DNA of 9,291 nucleotides from positions 1 through 9,291 of the forward strand of contig DOHL01000031.1 of NCBI GenBank assembly GCA_003535305.1, written 5' to 3'. The notes beneath the pieces are model-generated. The model did not search any database, was not told where the DNA came from, and saw nothing but the letters and a program-made list of their open reading frames with translations. Positions 6,284 to 9,291 of the stretch are shown piece after piece. The stretch comes from Candidatus Acetothermia bacterium (GTDB lineage: Bacteria > Bipolaricaulota > Bipolaricaulia > UBA7950). A program made the position numbers and the translations under genes. Each line of letters starts with the position of its first letter. The stretch's first letter is position 1.

Positions 6284-7465
6284 TTATCGTCGGAGAACTT
6301 CGAGTGCGAGAAGGCTCCTGCCGCGCAACAAGGAAAGACAGGCTCCGCCACCAGTAGAGATATAGGAAGGGATATCGGCAACTCCCAATCTCGTAAGAGC
6401 TTCTCCTGTCTCCCCGCCACCGACAACAGAAAATGCGGATGTCTGTGCCAACGCATCAGCGATTCCTCGTGTCCCTACTGAAAATTGAGGTATTTCGAAC
6501 ATTCCCATTGGCCCGGTCCACACGATTGTCCGGGCGGCTTTGATCTCTTTAGCGAAAGCAGTGATCGTCTTTGGTCCGATATCAAGACCGATCCAACCTG
6601 CAGGGATATCATCGACTTGATATATGGCCGTCTCTGCTTTTGCAGTGGCTGCCTGCGCCATAGCTATATCGAGTGGAAGAAAGATGGAAACCCCTTTTTC
6701 TTCTGCCTTTTTGATCAGCATTCTGGTGTCATCGAGTAATGTTTCGTCGATGATAGAATCGCCGACCGCGTATCCCTGCGCGCGTAAAAAAGTAAACGCA
6801 ACTCCGCCGCCGACAAGTATTGCATCGACCTTGTTTATCAGTTCATGTAACGTACTGAGCTTGCTCCTTGCCTTTTTACCGCCGATGATCGCGATATACG
6901 GCCGCTCCGGATCTTTCAATAACCGAGCGAGGGATTCTATCTCTTTCTGCATTAAAAGCCCTGCATATGAGGGAAGGAACTCGCTGATCCCCACCAGTGA
7001 TGCGTGAGAACGATGGAGACTGGCAAAGGCATCGTTGATAAAGATCTCACCCAGTTTTGCCAGCTGTGCGGCAAAACTACGATCATTGGCCCCTTCCTCC
7101 GGATGGAAACGAAGGTTTTCCAATATAGCCACCTGCCGTGACTGGAGCGCTGCAACTCCATGCCTTACTTCTTCGCCGATGCAATCGGGAAATTTTTTTA
7201 CTGGTTGGTCTAAAAGTTCTGAGAGCTGACTTGCAATCGGATCGAGCCGCAAATGTTCCACTACTTTGCCGTCAGGTCTTCCGAGATGGGAAAGTAAGAC
7301 TACTTTGGCATCCCGAGCAATCAAGTATGTGATTGTTGGAAGCGACATCTCAATCCGCGACGCATCGGTTACCTGCCCCTCTGATAGTGGAACGTTATAA
7401 TCAGTTCGCATCAGAACAGTCTTCCCTTCAACCGGGGCCTCTTGCATCACTTTCATATCTATCAT
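6284..7465 (-). CDS. pgk: Phosphoglycerate kinase (divergent)
   Basis: Pgk interconverts 1,3-bisphosphoglycerate plus ADP and 3-phosphoglycerate plus ATP in glycolysis and gluconeogenesis. At 393 residues the length is normal. The N-terminal substrate domain is well kept: RTDYNVP (20-26), catalytic R37, SHLGRP (59-64), ENLRFHPEE (116-124) and NDAFASLHRSHAS (144-156). The nucleotide domain shows IGGKKARSK (194-202, usually GGAKVSDK; both lysines K198 and K202 remain), VGGGVAFTFL, GLDIGPKT (293-300), WTGPMGMFE (316-324, usually WNGPMGVFE) and VGGGETGEAL (348-356, usually GGGDT). STGGGACLSLLRG (370-382) usually reads STGGGASLELLEG. The C-terminus lacks the usual LPGV-type segment. A strong AAGGAGG site lies 5 nt before the ATG. 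No gap or tpi is adjacent. Identity is certain; whether the substitutions alter catalysis is unknown. Confidence 0.96.
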   Translation of the reverse strand: MIDMKVMQEAPVEGKTVLMRTDYNVPLSEGQVTDASRIEMSLPTITYLIARDAKVVLLSHLGRPDGKVVEHLRLDPIASQLSELLDQPVKKFPDCIGEEVRHGVAALQSRQVAILENLRFHPEEGANDRSFAAQLAKLGEIFINDAFASLHRSHASLVGISEFLPSYAGLLMQKEIESLARLLKDPERPYIAIIGGKKARSKLSTLHELINKVDAILVGGGVAFTFLRAQGYAVGDSIIDETLLDDTRMLIKKAEEKGVSIFLPLDIAMAQAATAKAETAIYQVDDIPAGWIGLDIGPKTITAFAKEIKAARTIVWTGPMGMFEIPQFSVGTRGIADALAQTSAFSVVGGGETGEALTRLGVADIPSYISTGGGACLSLLRGRSLLALEVLRR

Positions 7466-7489
7466 TAACGCCTCCTTAAATCCGATCGG

Positions 7490-7518
7490 TTGAATTTCAC
7501 CATAATATAAAGTATAAT
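7490..7518 (+). promoter_or_regulatory. Candidate sigma-70 promoter for the LolA-like gene, near-leaderless
   Basis: TTGAAT (7490-7495) and a consensus TATAAT (7513-7518) are 17 nt apart. The expected transcript start near 7525 is only about 3 nt before the ATG at 7528. No Shine-Dalgarno site lies before that ATG, so both signs point to leaderless translation. The element overlaps the proposed pgk promoter on the other strand. Confidence 0.5.
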
Positions 7519-7533
7519 TGAATTGATATGCAA
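7504..7533 (-). promoter_or_regulatory. Candidate sigma-70 promoter for pgk
   Basis: Read on the minus strand, TTGCAT (7528-7533) and TATATT (7504-7509) are 18 nt apart. This predicts a start near 7497 and a leader of about 30 nt that contains the AAGGAGG site of pgk. Its -10 lies next to the -10 of the divergent plus-strand promoter, so the two probably compete for polymerase. Confidence 0.4.
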
Positions 7534-8421
7534 GGTCAAAACTGGATTCTCATCGGAGTAGCACTCTTTCTCTCTCTGATGGTGACGATTACGACGGTAG
7601 AGCATTTTCTGCAGGAAAGACATGATCCTGGTACGCCCGATGGTCTTATCTGGCAAATACAGAGAAGATTGTTGCCGACAAAGGATGTTGCTGCTATATT
7701 GTCAATCAGCACGGCAGGTCGCGAAGGGGCAAGCCGCACACACCTACGTCTGCATGTACAGGCAATTGTAACGCCTCAATTTGCATTACGTATCCAATAT
7801 CTCGATCCGCCGGAACTCCGCGGCCAAATATTCATCTTGCATGATAATGTTCTCTCCCACTATCTTCCCTTAACTAACTTTGTTGTAACGAGAGAGTTGC
7901 CGGAGATCGCTACAACAGCGATTGAGCAAATCGGCCTTGATCTTATTCGCTTACAGCAGAAGTGGCAAGCAGGAGAGATTGATCTGCGTGTTGTCCGTAC
8001 CGAAGTGATGTTCACTGATTTTGTGGTTAAAACCCCAATGGATCTTCCTACCAGCCTCGCAGGCTTTTCCTCTTCTGCTTACCAAGGAGATCTATCGGTA
8101 TCCTGCGTCTTAACGGGAGACAAGAGGTCTTTCCAACATTCACTCGGCATTACTTTTACCGCCACTGCATTGAGCGAGAAGAAAGCGATTCGAAAAGCCT
8201 ATATACTTGAGGTAAAGAAGGCGGGAACATCCGAACTGGTAAATATGATCTGGGTTGACCATGAGACCTTTCTTATCGATAGAATAGCTTTCTTCTTTGC
8301 GGGACAACGCACGCGAACTATCGTCGTCGAGCAGATCACATTTAACCAGAATCTTACTCTCGATAATATTCTTTCTCTTCCGCACGGGATAGAGATCGTC
8401 CATGGTCAACCGGCAAATTAA
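7528..8421 (+). CDS. LolA-like (outer-membrane lipoprotein-sorting fold) exported protein, putative
   Basis: This 297-residue protein has an N-terminal hydrophobic segment (about 6-25), either an uncleaved anchor or a signal peptide; no lipobox cysteine is present. The remainder looks like the LolA/LppX fold, a half-barrel that carries lipids or lipoproteins between membranes. The evidence is a pattern, not a search. RIQYLDPPELRGQIFILHDNVLSHYLPLTN (88-117) matches the usual 'P..lrG....dg..l..Y.P' strands. MIWVDHETFLIDRIAFF (240-256) matches the 'WVD..t.lp.r' strands, and a closing FNQNLTLDNILSLPHGIEIV matches the typical C-terminal strand pair. No lolB or lolCDE lies nearby. An in-frame TGA 9 nt before the ATG fixes the start at or after this codon. 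The gene diverges from pgk and converges on the DUF151 gene with a 9-bp gap. It is certainly a coding gene; the fold assignment is moderate and the cargo is unknown. Confidence 0.65.
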   Translation: MQGQNWILIGVALFLSLMVTITTVEHFLQERHDPGTPDGLIWQIQRRLLPTKDVAAILSISTAGREGASRTHLRLHVQAIVTPQFALRIQYLDPPELRGQIFILHDNVLSHYLPLTNFVVTRELPEIATTAIEQIGLDLIRLQQKWQAGEIDLRVVRTEVMFTDFVVKTPMDLPTSLAGFSSSAYQGDLSVSCVLTGDKRSFQHSLGITFTATALSEKKAIRKAYILEVKKAGTSELVNMIWVDHETFLIDRIAFFFAGQRTRTIVVEQITFNQNLTLDNILSLPHGIEIVHGQPAN

Positions 8422-8430
8422 CGTTCAGAT

Positions 8431-8916
8431 TCACCGGCGGTGGATAAATTTCTTAAATTCGTCTAAATCCATCTTCTGTTCAATGAAGTCTTGAAATTCA
8501 TCTTCATCTGAAAATGGAGATTCGAATGCTGCCGCCGCAAAAACATCTTCGTTTACGTAAATAGGAACACCCATTCGCACGGCAAGCGCCAATGAATCCG
8601 ACGGTCGTGCATCGAGTTCTTTTATCTCGCCGTTCTGCTTGCGTAAAGATATAGTGGCATAGAAAACTTCCTCTTTGATGTCATTGATTACGATCTTTTC
8701 CACTGTCCCATTGAGCGTCTCGATAATTTTTTTCATCAGATCATGGGAAAGCGGGCGGACAAATTCTTTATTCTGCAGTTCATTAGCAATTGATATTGCT
8801 TCTGCCTCACCGATCTGGATCAGAATCGTCTGCGTCGAGTGACGGTCTTTAAGAAAGACTACGGGTGCATGACTTACTGGGTCGAGTAACAAAGCCTTGA
8901 TTTCAGCCTCTCTCAT
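8431..8916 (-). CDS. Bifunctional nuclease (BFN/DUF151) domain protein
   Basis: The 161-residue product matches the BFN (DUF151) family, whose members in plants have been reported to have RNase and DNase activity; the bacterial role is unclear. Family landmarks are APVVFLKD (17-24), IQIGEAEAISIANEL (33-47), RPLSHDLMKKIIETL (54-68), VEKIVINDIKEEVFYATISL (72-91) and the signature DARPSDSLALAVRMGVPIYV (102-121). An acidic C-terminal tail of about 25 residues resembles the UvrB/UvrC-type helix often found in bacterial members, though I cannot be sure. The ATG has AAGGAT 5 nt upstream and a second AAGGAG 11 nt upstream. A good promoter lies about 120 bp upstream, leaving a long leader. The stop lies 9 bp from that of the convergent LolA-like gene, with no terminator visible between them. 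Confidence 0.9.
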   Translation of the reverse strand: MREAEIKALLLDPVSHAPVVFLKDRHSTQTILIQIGEAEAISIANELQNKEFVRPLSHDLMKKIIETLNGTVEKIVINDIKEEVFYATISLRKQNGEIKELDARPSDSLALAVRMGVPIYVNEDVFAAAAFESPFSDEDEFQDFIEQKMDLDEFKKFIHRR

Positions 8917-8933
8917 TACCTATCCTTCTCCTT

Positions 8934-9018
8934 CGGCCAATTACTTTGGCGGCCGTTTTCTTCATTAAAACATACTATGCCCGCTTAACTTGTTCTGCAG
9001 GCAAAACAGAATTTTCTG
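8934..9018 (-). promoter_or_regulatory. Structured 5' leader of the DUF151 gene
   Basis: In the leader RNA, CGGCC/GGCCG (8951-8955 with 8934-8938) forms a G/C-rich stem just 5' of the AAGGAG site. GCCAA/TTGGC (8946-8950 with 8936-8940) is an alternative pairing. Upstream, three 5-nt segments (9014-9018, 9007-9011, 8993-8997) read CAGAA, TTCTG and CAGAA in the RNA. The middle one can pair with either neighbour, giving mutually exclusive hairpins. The arms are short, so this is a weak prediction and no known riboswitch is recognised. Confidence 0.25.
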
Positions 9019-9041
9019 GATCTTCTCCTGTATTAATTTTC

Positions 9042-9069
9042 ATTATATCTCATGCCCTGTCTTTTGCAA
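9042..9069 (-). promoter_or_regulatory. Candidate sigma-70 promoter for the DUF151 gene
   Basis: On the minus strand TTGCAA (9064-9069) is followed after 16 nt by a consensus TATAAT (9042-9047). The predicted start near 9035 gives a leader of about 118 nt. TTGCAA is a palindrome and recurs at 9095-9100, giving a TTTGCAA/TTGCAAA inverted pair (9063-9069 and 9095-9101) that could bind a regulator. Confidence 0.5.
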
Positions 9070-9161
9070 CAATAACAATCATCGTAAGTGTTTATTGCAA
9101 AGGAATAAGCCTATTGCTAAGGATTATGGAACAGAGATAAAGGAACGAAAGGGTGACTTGC

Positions 9162-9176
9162 GAGGTCAATGACCTC
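9162..9176. repeat. 15-bp palindrome GAGGTCA-A-TGACCTC
   Basis: Two perfect 7-bp half-sites flank one A. The palindrome lies directly before the GGCAGGC hairpins and no gene starts near enough to define it as an operator. It may be part of the same repeat unit. Confidence 0.6.
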
Positions 9177-9240
9177 CCTGTCTGCCGGCCAGGCAGGCAC
9201 AGGCAGGCCTGTCTGCGTGCGAATACGCACAGGCAGGCGC
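9177..9240. repeat. Two GGCAGGC-type imperfect hairpins, dispersed-repeat like
   Basis: The first hairpin pairs CCTGTCTGCC (9177-9186) with GGCAGG and CAGG (9192-9197 and 9200-9203), with a 2-nt bulge. The second pairs GCCTGTCT (9207-9214) with AGGCAGGC (9231-9238) and GTGCG (9217-9221) with CGCAC (9226-9230) around an AATA loop. A 2-nt GC bulge separates its two stems. AGGCAGGC occurs three times (9191-9198, 9201-9208 and 9231-9238). The rest of 8917-9291 beyond the bfn leader shows no supportable gene. Base composition here is far richer in G and C than the A/T-rich DNA just to its left. Confidence 0.7.
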
Positions 9241-9291
9241 TCTTACTTTGTAGCTCTTAAGCCGGCCCCTTGTTCTCTTTGACTAAACTTA

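Noticed and set aside
8432..8442. CACCGGCGGTG palindrome as a shared terminator of the convergent pair
   Set aside because: The usable stem is only 4 bp with a 3-nt loop, no T-run follows on either strand, and it codes for the DUF151 C-terminus.
8946..9172. Two overlapping plus-strand frames of 60-64 codons
   Set aside because: They lie over the leader and promoter of the DUF151 gene, lack Shine-Dalgarno sites, and have cysteine- and isoleucine-rich text typical of non-coding DNA.
9279..9284. TTGACT resembling a plus-strand -35 element
   Set aside because: The window ends before a -10 element could be seen.
9243..9291. Possible 3' end of a minus-strand gene entering from the right (KFSQREQGAGLRATK then stop)
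   Set aside because: Only 15 codons are visible and nothing in them is recognisable, so it cannot be told from chance.

Overview
The window is bacterial chromosome of moderate GC content. It carries nine protein-coding genes, eight complete and one cut by the left edge, plus one tRNA. Most genes have purine-rich Shine-Dalgarno sites. The content is largely housekeeping: acetyl-CoA metabolism, glycolysis, DNA repair and a nuclease-like protein. A family-4 Fe-S uracil-DNA glycosylase, a bifunctional-nuclease (DUF151) protein and a DUF502 membrane protein mark it as bacterial. A secreted or membrane-anchored LolA-like protein hints at a two-membrane envelope, but this is inference. Intergenic DNA holds degenerate ACACAGAG-type, TTGCGAGG-type and GGCAGGC-type repeat words, which I associate loosely with uncultivated environmental bacteria. 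I cannot assign a phylum.

Left part (1-4798). A minus-strand pair, DUF502 protein then accD, overlaps by 34 nt and runs off the left edge. A 217-bp divergent intergenic region separates it from acs (AMP-forming acetyl-CoA synthetase) on the plus strand. acs ends in a perfect 14-bp hairpin, followed by about 260 bp of repeat-bearing DNA. Next is a plus-strand thiolase (acetyl-CoA acetyltransferase). These genes make acetyl-CoA from acetate (acs), condense two acetyl-CoA (thiolase) or help carboxylate it (accD), so several fates of acetyl-CoA meet here.

Middle part (4799-7465). The minus strand reads pgk, tRNA-Gly(CCC), family-4 UDG, then a tail-anchored TPR protein. The UDG and TPR genes overlap by 23 nt, and the TPR gene starts with TTG. 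The pgk product keeps the main phosphoglycerate kinase motifs but has several unusual substitutions in the nucleotide-side half.

Right part (7466-9291). A 62-bp divergent region appears to carry overlapping promoters. The plus-strand one would give a nearly leaderless mRNA for the LolA-like gene. That gene converges on the DUF151 gene with only 9 bp between stop codons. The DUF151 gene has a good promoter candidate and a long structured leader. The last ~130 bp hold a palindrome and two imperfect hairpins made of GGCAGGC-type repeats, with no gene I can support.

I see no defence system, mobile element with a transposase, CRISPR array or novel multi-gene system. The more unusual points are the repeat cluster at the right edge, the divergent Pgk, the likely leaderless LolA-like gene and the structured bfn leader.
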